Source: Leifsonia sp. Leaf336
GTDB taxonomy: Bacteria > Actinomycetota > Actinomycetes > Actinomycetales > Microbacteriaceae
DNA length: 64,000 nt
Direction: 5' to 3'
Assembly (NCBI RefSeq): GCF_001423695.1
Contig: NZ_LMOZ01000002.1
Span: 496,658-560,657, forward strand
Under the pieces are notes generated by a model that was given only the letters and a program-made list of their open reading frames with translations, was not told the DNA's origin and searched no databases. This document shows positions 1 to 8,524 of the stretch, in pieces (within the stretch, counting starts at the first letter, position 1; every line of letters starts with the position of its first letter). Both the position numbers and the translations under genes were made by a program.

Positions 1-1556
1 TGATCCCCGGGCTCGGCCTCGGCTGGAGCGTCGCGCTCGGCGCGATCGTGAGCCCGACCGACGCGGTCGCCACCGGCATCGTGAAGCGCGCGGGCGTCTC
101 GCCGCGCGTGGTCGCGATCCTGGAGGGCGAGAGCCTCCTCAACGACGCGACGGCGCTCGTGCTGCTGCGCGCCGCCGTGGCCGCCGCGGCCGTCGCCACG
201 TTCACCATCGGGGCGGTCACCCTGTCGTTCCTCTACTCGGTGGTCGTCGCCGTGGTCTTCGGGTGGCTGGTCGGCCGGCTGAACCTCATCGTGCGGGCGC
301 GGGTGAAGGACGCGACGGTCAACACGGTCATCTCGTTCACGGTGCCGTTCCTGGCGTCGATCCCGGCCGAGGCGCTCGGAGCCTCCGGGCTCGTCGCGGC
401 CGTCGTTGCCGGCCTCATCACCGGCAGCCGGGCGCCGAGGGTGCTCTCGCCGGAGCACCGGCTGTCCGACTCGCAGAACTGGCGGACGGTCGAGCTCGTG
501 CTGGAGGGGATCATCTTCCTCACGATGGGCCTCGAGCTCTTCGGCATCGTGCAGAAGGTCCAGAACGACCACTCGGGAGTGCTGCCCGCGGTCGGCATCG
601 CCGCGGCGGCCCTGCTGCTCACCATCCTGATCCGGGCCGCGTTCGTGGCGCCGCTGCTGGCTCTGCTGGCGCGTCGCAGCCGGCGCCGGGCGCGGATGCG
701 GCCGACGCTCACCAAACTGCAGGAGCGGCTTCAGGACCCGGAGGCCGCGCAGCGGCTGCTCGAGCAGGGGCCGCTGCCTCCCGACGCCCTCCCCGAGCTG
801 CCGGGAGATCCGGTGACGGACCCGGACGCGCACGCGGAGGTGCTCGCAGCCGACCCGGCGGTCGCCCACGCGGAGGTGGCGAAGGTGGCGGGCGTGCCGG
901 ACGCCGCGGCCTCCGCACGCGACAGCATCGGGGCGACGCAGTCGGGCTGGCGCGGCCGCCTCGTGCGCCGCCAGCGGGAGCGGCAGCGGACGTGGACGGT
1001 CGAGAACATCGCCCGGTTCGGCACGCGCCTGCGCCGGGTGCTGGCCGACATCGACTACTTCACGGGCGCGCCGCTGGGCTGGCGCGAGGGCTCGATCGTC
1101 GTCTGGGCCGGCATGCGCGGGGCGGTCACCGTGGCCGCCGCGCAGAGCCTCCCGCAAGACACCCCCGGCCGCTCGGTGCTGGTGCTGATCGCCTTCCTGG
1201 TGGCGGCAGGGTCGCTCCTGCTCCAGGGCGGGACGCTCGGGCTGGCGCTGAAGATCGTCAAGCCGACGGCCTCCGACCCTGCGGCGGAGCGCGAGGAGCG
1301 CGCACGGCTCCTGGAACTCCTGCGCGAAGCCGGCGAAGCGGTTCCGCAGCCGGAGACGCGGGAGCGCACGCCGGAGGCCTTCAACCAGCACAAGACGGCG
1401 CGACTGCAGCGCATCCGCGCCCAGCGCGATGCGCTGCTCGATGCGCGCGACGACGGCACGTTCAGCGCCGATGTGCTCGCCGGCGCCCTCAGCAATCTCG
1501 ACGCCGACGAGATCAGCATCGACCTCAAGGGCGACCCCACCGAGGCCACCGGCTAG
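1..1556 (+). CDS. CPA1-family cation:proton antiporter (NhaP-like), 5' end outside window
   Basis: Membrane exchanger that swaps Na+ or K+ for H+, for pH and ion homeostasis. The frame is open from base 3, so the gene starts upstream; the GTG at 48 is only an internal codon. Visible are the SPTDAVATG segment, matching the conserved acidic motif of CPA1 exchangers, and EGESLLNDATALVL, the next family signature, followed by hydrophobic helices up to about base 690. A hydrophilic, charged insertion (about bases 690-1050) separates these from a last membrane part containing WAGMRGAVTVAAA, also typical of the family. The C-terminal tail is soluble and charged. The family is clear; the transported ion is not. 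Confidence 0.9.
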   Translation, partial: IPGLGLGWSVALGAIVSPTDAVATGIVKRAGVSPRVVAILEGESLLNDATALVLLRAAVAAAAVATFTIGAVTLSFLYSVVVAVVFGWLVGRLNLIVRARVKDATVNTVISFTVPFLASIPAEALGASGLVAAVVAGLITGSRAPRVLSPEHRLSDSQNWRTVELVLEGIIFLTMGLELFGIVQKVQNDHSGVLPAVGIAAAALLLTILIRAAFVAPLLALLARRSRRRARMRPTLTKLQERLQDPEAAQRLLEQGPLPPDALPELPGDPVTDPDAHAEVLAADPAVAHAEVAKVAGVPDAAASARDSIGATQSGWRGRLVRRQRERQRTWTVENIARFGTRLRRVLADIDYFTGAPLGWREGSIVVWAGMRGAVTVAAAQSLPQDTPGRSVLVLIAFLVAAGSLLLQGGTLGLALKIVKPTASDPAAEREERARLLELLREAGEAVPQPETRERTPEAFNQHKTARLQRIRAQRDALLDARDDGTFSADVLAGALSNLDADEISIDLKGDPTEATG

Positions 1557-1577
1557 CCTGGCGCCGGCCGCCTGCCG

Positions 1578-1664
1578 CAAACGGAGGATTTCCGCCCCGA
1601 TCCGGCCAGATCTCCTCCGTTGGCCGCGATTCCCGGGCGCGTCGAGCAAGATCGCCTCCGTTCC
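1578..1664. repeat. AACGGAGGA / TCCTCCGTT palindromic motif plus a third copy, left of the AbiEi-like gene
   Basis: AACGGAGGA at 1580-1588 is followed by its exact reverse complement TCCTCCGTT at 1613-1621. A near copy, GCCTCCGTT, lies at 1654-1662. The last two sit in the longer direct repeat AGATCnCCTCCGTT (1608-1621 and 1649-1662). The same inverted pair occurs again directly after the next gene. It lies in the 188-bp gap after the antiporter gene; function unknown. Confidence 0.7.
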
Positions 1665-1744
1665 CAGCAGCACCCGCTGGACGACTTCTCCACAGATTCG
1701 CCTAGGCGGCCGGACGCGCGGCGGCGGTGCGACACGGTGGGGGG

Positions 1745-2593
1745 ATGAACCTGTACGAAGCGCTCCGAGCCGGGGGCGGAGCAGCGACGCGACGCCAGCT
1801 CCGAAGAGGGGGCATCGGCGACCGGATGCTGATGACGGCCATCGACGCGGGTCGCATCGTACGCCCTCGCCGAGGCATGTATGCACTTCCCGGAATGTCG
1901 CGGGAGGCGTACGCAGCCCTCGAAGCGGGCGGTCGTTTGACCTGTCTGTCTGCCGCCCGAAGCTACGGTCTCTGGGGCGGTCAGGACGGGCGGCTGCACC
2001 TCCAGGTGGCTGCGCATGCAGGCAGAACCGATGCGGCGTCGGTCCGGCACTGGAAAGAGCGCGAGGAACACGCGGAGCTGTGGAGGGTGTCGATCGGCGA
2101 CTGTCTTCGCTCGGTCGTCGATTGCGCCGACGAGGAAACGGCCATAGCGGTCCTCGACACGGCGCTTTCCGCCCGGATGGTCACGATGGCGGGGCTGGCG
2201 CGGATCTTCGCGTGTCGCTCCGCACGAGCCAGGTCCGTCGTAGCGCGTGCGAGACCCGGATCGGATTCGGGTGTGGAATCGATCCTCCGGCAGCGGCTGA
2301 CGGCACGCGGGCACGTCGTCGAACAGCAAGTCACGGTTCCGGGGGTCGGCCGCGTGGACGCGCGCGTGGACGGACAGCTGTACGTCGAGGTCGACGGCTT
2401 CGCTTTCCACTCCGACCGTGCAGCGTTCGAGCGGGACCGGACGCGCGACACGGGCCTCGCCCTCGTGGGTGCCCGCCGGCTGCGGTTTCCCGCGCGCGAC
2501 GTCCTTCTCGATCCGGATGCCGTCGTCGCGACGATCGAAGCGGTGCTGGCAACGGAGGAGAAATTGCTGCGGGATGCGTCGGGTGCGGGCTAA
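1745..2593 (+). CDS. AbiEi-like antitoxin-domain protein with C-terminal DUF559 (Vsr-like nuclease fold)
   Basis: A 282-residue protein. The N-terminal part (MNLYEALRAGGGAATRRQL, then a basic segment and RGMYALPGM) resembles the winged-helix AbiEi antitoxin domain of type IV toxin-antitoxin systems. The C-terminal part (about 180-280), with VEVDGFAFHSDRAAFERDR and ARRLRFPARDVL, matches DUF559, a PD-(D/E)xK/Vsr-like nuclease fold. ATG 1745 is preferred over the upstream ATG 1727 because GGTGGGGGG precedes it. No AbiEii-type nucleotidyltransferase toxin lies next to it, so it is an orphan of a kind common in Actinobacteria. The gene is bounded on both sides by the same palindromic repeat. Function unknown; DNA or RNA binding and possibly cleavage are inferred from folds only. 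Confidence 0.75.
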   Translation: MNLYEALRAGGGAATRRQLRRGGIGDRMLMTAIDAGRIVRPRRGMYALPGMSREAYAALEAGGRLTCLSAARSYGLWGGQDGRLHLQVAAHAGRTDAASVRHWKEREEHAELWRVSIGDCLRSVVDCADEETAIAVLDTALSARMVTMAGLARIFACRSARARSVVARARPGSDSGVESILRQRLTARGHVVEQQVTVPGVGRVDARVDGQLYVEVDGFAFHSDRAAFERDRTRDTGLALVGARRLRFPARDVLLDPDAVVATIEAVLATEEKLLRDASGAG

Positions 2594-2634
2594 CGGAGGA
2601 GTTCGGGGTGGAAGTGAGGTGGATGTCCTCCGTT
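2592..2634. repeat. Second AACGGAGGA / TCCTCCGTT inverted pair, right of the AbiEi-like gene
   Basis: AACGGAGGA (2592-2600) begins inside the TAA stop codon of the AbiEi-like gene. Its exact reverse complement TCCTCCGTT is at 2626-2634, followed by GGC as in the left-hand pair. The arms are 25 bases apart here and 24 at the left copy, and the spacers differ in sequence, so the pair itself looks like the conserved unit. Confidence 0.7.
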
Positions 2635-2683
2635 GGCGGCGCTTCGGACGTTGGCGGCGCTTCGGCCGTTGGCGGCGCTGCGG
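2630..2683. repeat. Three 18-bp tandem repeats
   Basis: Three consecutive copies of an 18-bp unit (CCGTTGGCGGCGCTTCGG and close variants) run at 2630-2647, 2648-2665 and 2666-2683. They differ only at the first base and near the end. The first overlaps the palindromic TCCTCCGTT arm. They lie between the convergent ends of the AbiEi-like gene and the biotin carboxylase gene, the latter stopping at 2694. Confidence 0.8.
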
Positions 2684-2693
2684 CCCCTCGCCC

Positions 2694-4457
2694 TCAGACG
2701 ATGTTGAGCAGGAGGTGGCCCGACGAGACCGTCTCGCCGACCGTCGCGTTGATGCCGGCGACGGTGCCGTCTTTGTGCGCGGTCAGCGGCTGCTCCATCT
2801 TCATGGCCTCCAGCACCAGCACGAGGTCGCCCTTGACGACCTCGTCGCCGTCGGTCACCGCCACCTTGACGACGGTGGCCTGCATCGGCGCGGTGACCGA
2901 GTCGCCGGTCGCCGTGTCGACCGCGTGGGCCCCCGTGCGGCGCCGCGGAGCGGCCGTGGCAGCGGGTGCCGCAGCGCCTCCGGTGAGGATGCGGGCGGGC
3001 AGCGACACCTCGATGCGCTTGCCCTCGACCTCGACGACGACGTTGCTGCGACGCTCGGCTGCGGCCTGCTCGCCCAGCTCGCCAGACCAGGGCTCGATGC
3101 CGCCGGCCCACTCGGTCTCGATCCACCGGGTGTAGATGGAGAACGGCTCGCCGTCCTGCGGTGCGAACGCGGGGTCGCGCACGATGGCGCGGTGGAACGG
3201 CAGCACGGTCGGCAGACCGGCGACCTCGAACTCGTCGAGCGCGCGGCGGGAGCGCTCCAGCGCCTCCTCGCGGCTGGCGCCGGTGACGATCAGCTTGGCC
3301 AGCATCGAGTCGAACGCGCCGCTGATGACGTCGCCCGCCTGGATGCCGCTGTCGACGCGCACGCCGGGGCCGCCCGGCGCCTTGAACACGTGCACCGGTC
3401 CGGGCGAGGGGATGAAGTTGCGGCCGGCGTCCTCGCCGTTGATGCGGAACTCGAACGAGTGACCGCGCGGAGTCGGGTCGGCGTAGTCGAGCTCGCCGCC
3501 CTCGGCGAGGCGGAACTGCTCGCGGACCAGGTCGATGCCGGTGACCTCCTCGGACACCGGGTGCTCGACCTGGAGGCGGGTGTTCACCTCGAGGAACGAC
3601 ACCGTGCCGTCCTTGCCGATCAGGAACTCGCAGGTGCCGGCGCCCTGGTAGCCGACCTCCTTGAGGATGGCCTTGGACGCGCTGTAGAGCTTGTCGAGCT
3701 GCTCGGGGCTGAGGAACGGCGCCGGTGCCTCCTCGACGAGCTTCTGGTGGCGGCGCTGCAGCGAGCAGTCACGGGTGGAGACGACGACCACGTTGCCGTA
3801 CGCATCGGCGAGGCACTGCGTCTCGACGTGGCGCGGCTGGTCGAGGTACTTCTCGACGAAGCACTCGCCGCGGCCGAAGGCGGCGATCGCCTCGCGGGTC
3901 GCCGAGTCGAAGAGCTCGGGGACCTCCTCGCGGGTGCGGGCGACCTTGAGGCCGCGACCGCCTCCGCCGAAGGCCGCCTTGATGGCGACGGGGAGGCCGT
4001 ACTGGTCGACGAACTCGAGGACCTCGGCCGCATCGGCGACCGGGTTGAGGGTGCCGGGGGCGAGCGGCGCCCCGACCTTCTCGGCCACGTGGCGGGCGGA
4101 CACCTTGTCGCCGAGGCGCTCGATGGCGTCGGGGGAGGGGCCGATCCAGGTCAGGCCGGAGGCGATGACCGCGCGGGCGAAGTCGGCGTTCTCGGCGAGG
4201 AATCCGTAGCCGGGGTGCACGGCGTCGGCGCCGGCGCGACGGGCGATCGAGAGGAGCTTGTCGATGACGAGGTAGGTCTCCGCGCTCGTCGAGCCCTCGA
4301 GAGCGTAGGCCTCGTCGGCGAGCCGCGCGTGCAGCGCGTCACGATCCTGGTCGGCGTACACGGCGACGGAGGAGATGCCGCTGTCTTTCGCTGCGCGGAT
4401 GACGCGGACGGCGATCTCGCCGCGGTTGGCGATGAGGACCTTGGAGATACGTGGCAC
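2694..4457 (-). CDS. accA3: Acyl-CoA carboxylase alpha subunit: biotin carboxylase fused to BCCP
   Basis: A 587-residue biotin-dependent carboxylase subunit. It carboxylates its own biotin with ATP and bicarbonate and passes the CO2 to a carboxyltransferase partner, making malonyl- or methylmalonyl-CoA for lipid synthesis. Biotin carboxylase N-terminal domain at about 1-110 ([20 protein letters not shown]), ATP-grasp at about 115-320 (glycine loop [25 protein letters not shown]), C-terminal carboxylase domain to about 445, and a biotinyl domain at the end with EAMKM (biotinyl lysine about 553). Start is GTG 4457. The partner beta and epsilon subunits and the biotin ligase are in the same window at 10-12.7 kb. 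A possible promoter hexamer lies 8 nt upstream of the start. Confidence 0.95.
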   Translation of the reverse strand: MPRISKVLIANRGEIAVRVIRAAKDSGISSVAVYADQDRDALHARLADEAYALEGSTSAETYLVIDKLLSIARRAGADAVHPGYGFLAENADFARAVIASGLTWIGPSPDAIERLGDKVSARHVAEKVGAPLAPGTLNPVADAAEVLEFVDQYGLPVAIKAAFGGGGRGLKVARTREEVPELFDSATREAIAAFGRGECFVEKYLDQPRHVETQCLADAYGNVVVVSTRDCSLQRRHQKLVEEAPAPFLSPEQLDKLYSASKAILKEVGYQGAGTCEFLIGKDGTVSFLEVNTRLQVEHPVSEEVTGIDLVREQFRLAEGGELDYADPTPRGHSFEFRINGEDAGRNFIPSPGPVHVFKAPGGPGVRVDSGIQAGDVISGAFDSMLAKLIVTGASREEALERSRRALDEFEVAGLPTVLPFHRAIVRDPAFAPQDGEPFSIYTRWIETEWAGGIEPWSGELGEQAAAERRSNVVVEVEGKRIEVSLPARILTGGAAAPAATAAPRRRTGAHAVDTATGDSVTAPMQATVVKVAVTDGDEVVKGDLVLVLEAMKMEQPLTAHKDGTVAGINATVGETVSSGHLLLNIV

Positions 4458-4465
4458 AGTTCCCT

Positions 4466-4471
4466 AGCCTA
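4466..4471 (-). promoter_or_regulatory. Possible -10 element of the biotin carboxylase gene
   Basis: Read on the minus strand this is TAGGCT, eight bases before the GTG start, fitting the actinobacterial TANNNT -10 pattern. There is no Shine-Dalgarno sequence in the intervening bases, so a leaderless or nearly leaderless transcript is inferred. Confidence 0.35.
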
Positions 4472-4580
4472 TTGCCGGACCGGAACCAGCTTTTGGACGA
4501 TTCCCACAAAAAAGCATTCGCGATGCTTCAGAGAGTCGACAAGAGACGCGCGACCGGCCTCGTGCTCGGCCGTCGGGAGG

Positions 4581-5216
4581 TCAGACCCGGTTCCAGAGTT
4601 CCGTCCACTCGACGCCGAGTCGGCGCACGAGGTCGCGCAGCGTCGACAGCGACAGGCCGACGACGGTGCTCGGGTCGCCCTCGACGCGGGTGATGAACGG
4701 GCCGCCGAGACTGTCGATCGTGAACGCGCCCGCGACCTCCAACGGCTCGCCGCTGGCGACGTAGGCGTCGATCTCGGCGTCGGTGACGTCGGCGAACGTG
4801 ACCGCGGCGACAGCAGCGGCACCGACGGCACCGTTCTCGCGTCCGTCGCGGTGGTCGATGAGCCAGTGGCCCGAATGGAGGCTGCCGGTGCGCCCGCGCT
4901 GCGCGAGCCAGCGCTCGCGCGCGACCTCCGGCAAGTGCGGCTTGCCGTGGATCCGGTCGTCGATGGCGAACGCCGAGTCGCCGCCGAAGATGAGACCGTC
5001 GATCGGGGCGCCGTCGAGAGTCCCCCGCACGGCCTCCGCCTTGAGCCGGGCGAGGAGCTGCACCATCGCCTGGGGCGACAGGGGGCCGTGCTCGGCCTCC
5101 GCCGCGGCGACCGCCGCGGGCTCGTCCACGTGCGACGGCACGACGATCGGTTCGATGCCCGCCGCGCGCAGGAGGGCGAGGCGGGCGGGGGAGGTCGAGG
5201 CGAGGTAGAGGCGCAT
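4581..5216 (-). CDS. maf: Maf family nucleoside triphosphate pyrophosphatase
   Basis: Maf proteins hydrolyse non-canonical or selected nucleoside triphosphates to monophosphates and affect septum formation. The 211-residue product begins MRLYLASTSPARLALLRAAG, the usual Maf N-terminus with its S-x-S-P-x-R signature, and has FGGDSAFAIDD and GDPSTVVGLSLSTLRDLV, both conserved positions in the family. ATG 5216 is chosen because the frame continues upstream only as antisense to the next gene and an AGGTG lies just before it. It is transcribed divergently from the RNA methyltransferase gene, with 24 bases between the starts. There is room for a short spacer (4458-4580) to the carboxylase gene downstream on the other side. 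Confidence 0.93.
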   Translation of the reverse strand: MRLYLASTSPARLALLRAAGIEPIVVPSHVDEPAAVAAAEAEHGPLSPQAMVQLLARLKAEAVRGTLDGAPIDGLIFGGDSAFAIDDRIHGKPHLPEVARERWLAQRGRTGSLHSGHWLIDHRDGRENGAVGAAAVAAVTFADVTDAEIDAYVASGEPLEVAGAFTIDSLGGPFITRVEGDPSTVVGLSLSTLRDLVRRLGVEWTELWNRV

Positions 5217-5240
5217 GTTCACCTGTGGGATGCTCGGAGG

Positions 5241-6560
5241 ATGCCCCAGAAGGACGAGGTCGAACTCGACATTATCAATGTCGCGCACGGCGGCGTGTTC
5301 GTCGCCAGGCACGAGGGGCGGGTCGTCTTCGTGCCGGACACCATGCCCGGCGAGCGTGTGCGCGCCCGGGTGGCCGACACGGCGCACGACCGGTTCTGGC
5401 GGGCAGAGCTGCTGGAGGTCCTGGAGCCGGCCGCCGAGCGTCGCGAGCACGTGTGGGACGCCGCGTCGGTGCACCGCGCTCCCGGGCAGCGCGCGGGCGG
5501 CGCCGAGTTCGGTCACATCCGCCTCGAACACCAGCGGGAGCTCAAGCGCCGCGTAATCGAGGACGCCTTGCAGCGCACCGCCCGGCTCGACCCCGAGACG
5601 ATCGCCGCGGTCGGTCCCGACGGCGGCCGCCTGACCGTGGAGGCCGTGCCGGGCGAGACCGATGACGGTACCGGCTGGCGCACGCGGGTGCGGCTGCAGG
5701 TGGCCAGGGACGGCTCGATCGGCCCGTACGCCGCCCGCACCCACACGGTGGTGCCGGTGACCGGCCTCCCGCTGGCGACCGCCGCGGTGCAGGAGGCGAC
5801 CCCGTTCGGTCAGCGCTTCCCCGGCGCCGAGTCGGTCGACGTCGTCGCCACCGGGCTCGGGGCCGCGCACGTGCTCGTGAACGACCTCCCCGAGCCGAAC
5901 GGCACGCGCGGGAGGGGAGCGAGGGGCGGCAGGCGCCCGGCGCGGCCGCGGCGGCGCCCGGTCCCGATCCGCGAGCGGGTGGGGGAGCGGGAGTTCCGCC
6001 TCGACGCCCGCGGGTTCTGGCAGGTGCATCGCGAGGCGGCGGCCACGCTCACCGAGGCGGTGCGCTCGGCGGTGGACGAATCCCTGTTCGATCCGCGGGC
6101 GGCGAACCTCGACCTGTACGGGGGCGTCGGCCTGCTCGCTGCCGCGCTCGGCGACCGCTTCGGCCCGACCACGCGGATCACCTCGGTCGAGTCCGACGAG
6201 GCGGCGGCCGACGACGCGGCCGAGAACCTCGCCGAGTGGGTCGGCGCGACCGCGGTGACCGCACGCGTCGAGCACTTCGTGACCGGGCTGGCGGCGGAGA
6301 CGACGGCCGCCGAGCGTGCGCGGCTGCGCGCCGCGACGGTCGTGCTCGACCCTCCCCGGTCCGGAGCGGGCCGCGACGTCGTCGAGGCCATCGCGTCGAT
6401 GCGCCCCGCGCAGATCGTCTACGTCGCGTGCGACCCGGTCGCCCTCGCACGCGACCTCGCCTACTTCGCCCAGCGCGGCTACCCTCTGCGCTCGCTACGG
6501 GCCTTCGACCTCTTCCCGAACACCCACCATGTGGAGGCCGTCGCCACGCTGACCCCGTGA
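5241..6560 (+). CDS. TrmA/RumA-type class I SAM-dependent RNA (uracil-5) methyltransferase
   Basis: A 439-residue enzyme expected to put a methyl group from SAM on C5 of a uridine in rRNA or tRNA. A TRAM-like RNA-binding domain (about 1-60, ELDIINVAHGGVFVARHEG) is followed by a middle domain and a Rossmann methyltransferase domain (LDLYGGVGLLAAALG, motif I). Near the C-terminus are DPPRSGAG and YVACDPVALARDL, which carries the catalytic cysteine. That is the only cysteine I find, so the 4Fe-4S cluster of RumA/RlmD is absent, as in other actinobacterial members. An Arg/Pro/Gly-rich basic stretch at about 215-240 is a likely loop insertion. GGAGG touches the ATG at 5241, unusually close; the next gene-like features do not support another start. 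Confidence 0.88.
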   Translation: MPQKDEVELDIINVAHGGVFVARHEGRVVFVPDTMPGERVRARVADTAHDRFWRAELLEVLEPAAERREHVWDAASVHRAPGQRAGGAEFGHIRLEHQRELKRRVIEDALQRTARLDPETIAAVGPDGGRLTVEAVPGETDDGTGWRTRVRLQVARDGSIGPYAARTHTVVPVTGLPLATAAVQEATPFGQRFPGAESVDVVATGLGAAHVLVNDLPEPNGTRGRGARGGRRPARPRRRPVPIRERVGEREFRLDARGFWQVHREAAATLTEAVRSAVDESLFDPRAANLDLYGGVGLLAAALGDRFGPTTRITSVESDEAAADDAAENLAEWVGATAVTARVEHFVTGLAAETTAAERARLRAATVVLDPPRSGAGRDVVEAIASMRPAQIVYVACDPVALARDLAYFAQRGYPLRSLRAFDLFPNTHHVEAVATLTP

Positions 6561-6587
6561 TCGCGCGGATCCGACCAGGCTGCACAC

Positions 6588-6593
6588 TACGAT
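6588..6593 (+). promoter_or_regulatory. Possible -10 element (TACGAT) for the regulator gene, leaderless
   Basis: TACGAT lies seven bases before ATG 6601 and overlaps the alternative ATG 6592. The same hexamer, six bases before the start, precedes the lipoprotein gene at 47953. The spacing fits transcription starting at the initiation codon and argues for 6601 as the real start. Confidence 0.4.
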
Positions 6594-6600
6594 GGTCAGC

Positions 6601-7260
6601 ATGGTGCGAGTCTCAATCGTCGACGATCACGAGTCGGTGCGCCTCGGGCTCAAGGCGGCCTGTCAGGACGCCGGCTACGAGGTTGTCGTCGCGGCTGCGA
6701 CGGTGAACGAGTTCGTCGAGCTGCTCGGCTCCCAGGAGTGCGACGTCGTGGTGCTCGATCTGTCGCTCGGCGACGGGTCCAAGGTCACCGACAACGTCAA
6801 GCGCGCCCAGGCGACCGGGGCCGCTGTGCTCGTGCACAGCATCGCCGACCGGGTGGCCAGTGTGCGGGAGGCGCTCGCCGCCGGCGCCGCGGGCGTCATC
6901 CCCAAGTCGTCCCCGACGACGACCGTGATGAACGCGATCGAGACGGTCGCCAGGGGCGACGTGCTCAACAACCTGGAGTGGGCGACGGCGATCGATGCCG
7001 ACAGCGATTTCGCCAAGGCGCAGCTCGGCCGTCGTGAGCGCGACGTGCTGCACCTGTACGCCTCCGGCCTCCCCCTCAAGGCGGTCGCCGCCCAGCTGGG
7101 CATCGCGAACTCGACGGCGCGCGAGTACCTCGACCGCATCCGGGTGAAGTACGTCGAGGTCGGCCGGCCCGCGCCGACCAAGGTGGATCTGCTCCGCCGT
7201 GCGGTGGAGGACGGCATCCTCCCCGGGCTCGACCCCGACACGGGCAATGAGCGCCCCTAG
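6601..7260 (+). CDS. NarL/FixJ-type response regulator
   Basis: A 219-residue two-component response regulator. The receiver domain starts VRVSIVDDHESVRLG, with the acidic pair at about 8-9; the phosphoacceptor is Asp53 in VVVLDLSLGDGS. The C-terminal LuxR-type helix-turn-helix is LGRRERDVLHLYASGLP followed by AAQLGIANSTAREYLDRIR. Phosphorylation by the histidine kinase encoded next would switch DNA binding; targets are not visible. An ATG nine bases upstream (6592) is possible but lies in a putative -10 hexamer. The gene overlaps the kinase gene by 14 bases, so the two are co-translated. Confidence 0.9.
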   Translation: MVRVSIVDDHESVRLGLKAACQDAGYEVVVAAATVNEFVELLGSQECDVVVLDLSLGDGSKVTDNVKRAQATGAAVLVHSIADRVASVREALAAGAAGVIPKSSPTTTVMNAIETVARGDVLNNLEWATAIDADSDFAKAQLGRRERDVLHLYASGLPLKAVAAQLGIANSTAREYLDRIRVKYVEVGRPAPTKVDLLRRAVEDGILPGLDPDTGNERP

Positions 7261-8524
7261 CCTCCCGCGCTCCGCGCCCGGAGTCCCCGTCGAGTCGGCC
7301 AAGCCGCGCAACCCGCTGAGCCGCGCCAGGATCGAGCGCATCTCCGACCGCACCGTCTCGGCGTTCGGCCTGGTGTTCGGACTGCAGACGTTCCCGACCG
7401 CCCTAGGCCAGCTGGGCGCGCTGCGCAGCCCGTGGGCGGCCGTCGTGCTGGTGCTGGTGTTCGGCGGCCTGGCGTTCACCGTGCTGCTGGCGATCTTCGC
7501 GCAGCGGTTCGTCAAGGTGACGATGGGCATCCTCTCGATCGTCTACTTCGCCGCGATCGTCACCTGGCCGTTGCTGGTGTCGAACCCGTCGGCGTTCGCC
7601 TCCGACAAGCCGTGGGTGTGGTTCCTCTGCTCGGTGTTCACCGCGTTCGCCGCGGTCGCCTACCCGCTGTGGCTGGCGATCGTTTACACCTTCCTCACGC
7701 CGATCGCCTACGGCGTGGTCCGCGCCCTTCCGGCCGGCGGCGGCGTCGGCGCCGAGCTCGCGGGGCTCGACGCGGTCTACGCGATCATCCTCGGCGGCGT
7801 CATCCTGGCGATCATCGCCATGATGCGGCAGGCCGCCACCGCCGTCGACGTCGCCCAGAGCCAGGCGCTCGCGAAGTACGGCAACGCCGTGCGCCAGCAC
7901 GCCACCGAGGTGGAGCGCGTGCAGGTCGACGCCATCGTCCACGACAGCGTCCTGACGACGCTGCTCTCGGCGGCCAGCGCGCGCACGCCTGAACAGAAGG
8001 AGCTCGCCGCCCGCATGGCGGCCGATGCGATCGGCCACCTCCACGCGGCGGAGGCCTCCGGGCCCGAGGATCAGACCCAGGTCGGCGTCGAGCAGCTATC
8101 GGATCGGCTGGTCACCGCCGCACGGGCGTTCTCGTCGCCGTTCACGGTGGACGTGGACGAGGACGACTTGCACAGCCTCCCGGTGAACGTCGCCGAAGCG
8201 GTCTACTCGGCGGCTGTGCAGGCGATGGTGAACAGCATGCAGCACGCCGGCGGCGAGGAGGTGCATCGCAGCGTCACCGTGCGCGGCGGCGAGCACGGCG
8301 TCGCGGTGCGGGTGATCGTGGCCGACGACGGGCGCGGCTTCGACGCCGACGACGTGCCGGCGGAGCGGCTCGGCCTGCGGGTGAGCATCCGCGAGCGGCT
8401 GGCGAAGGTCGGCGGCCGGGCGACGGTGGTGTCGGCTCCCGGCGAAGGCACGACGGTGACGATCGTGTGGCCGGCGGCCGATCACGGCTCGATCGTCGAG
8501 CGCGAACAGGAGGCGGCGGGATGA
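7247..8524 (+). CDS. Membrane sensor histidine kinase (NarL-partner type)
   Basis: A 425-residue kinase. Five or six hydrophobic segments fill residues about 40-195 with no large extracellular domain, followed by a short coiled linker. The dimerisation/phosphoacceptor part is DAIVHDSVLTTLLSAA, with His232 as the likely phosphorylation site. The C-terminal ATPase domain has an N-box (AVQAMVNSMQHAGG) and a G-box (ADDGRGFD) and ends in APGEGTTVTIVWP. The ATG at 7247 lies within the regulator gene (14-base overlap), and the stop overlaps the start of the next gene. The stimulus is unknown; with so little outside the membrane it probably senses something in the membrane. Confidence 0.88.
   Translation: MSAPSLPRSAPGVPVESAKPRNPLSRARIERISDRTVSAFGLVFGLQTFPTALGQLGALRSPWAAVVLVLVFGGLAFTVLLAIFAQRFVKVTMGILSIVYFAAIVTWPLLVSNPSAFASDKPWVWFLCSVFTAFAAVAYPLWLAIVYTFLTPIAYGVVRALPAGGGVGAELAGLDAVYAIILGGVILAIIAMMRQAATAVDVAQSQALAKYGNAVRQHATEVERVQVDAIVHDSVLTTLLSAASARTPEQKELAARMAADAIGHLHAAEASGPEDQTQVGVEQLSDRLVTAARAFSSPFTVDVDEDDLHSLPVNVAEAVYSAAVQAMVNSMQHAGGEEVHRSVTVRGGEHGVAVRVIVADDGRGFDADDVPAERLGLRVSIRERLAKVGGRATVVSAPGEGTTVTIVWPAADHGSIVEREQEAAG

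Noticed and set aside
1745-2593. Complete type IV toxin-antitoxin pair
   Set aside because: No AbiEii nucleotidyltransferase lies on either side; neighbours are an antiporter and a carboxylase.
2630-2683. 18-bp tandem array as a CRISPR or replication origin iteron set
   Set aside because: Only three adjoining copies with no spacers, and no initiator gene nearby.
2418-5240. Very long open frame on the plus strand opposite the biotin carboxylase gene, running into the RNA methyltransferase
   Set aside because: It is the antisense shadow of a GC-rich gene; the composition is repetitive and only the part from 5241 encodes recognisable protein.
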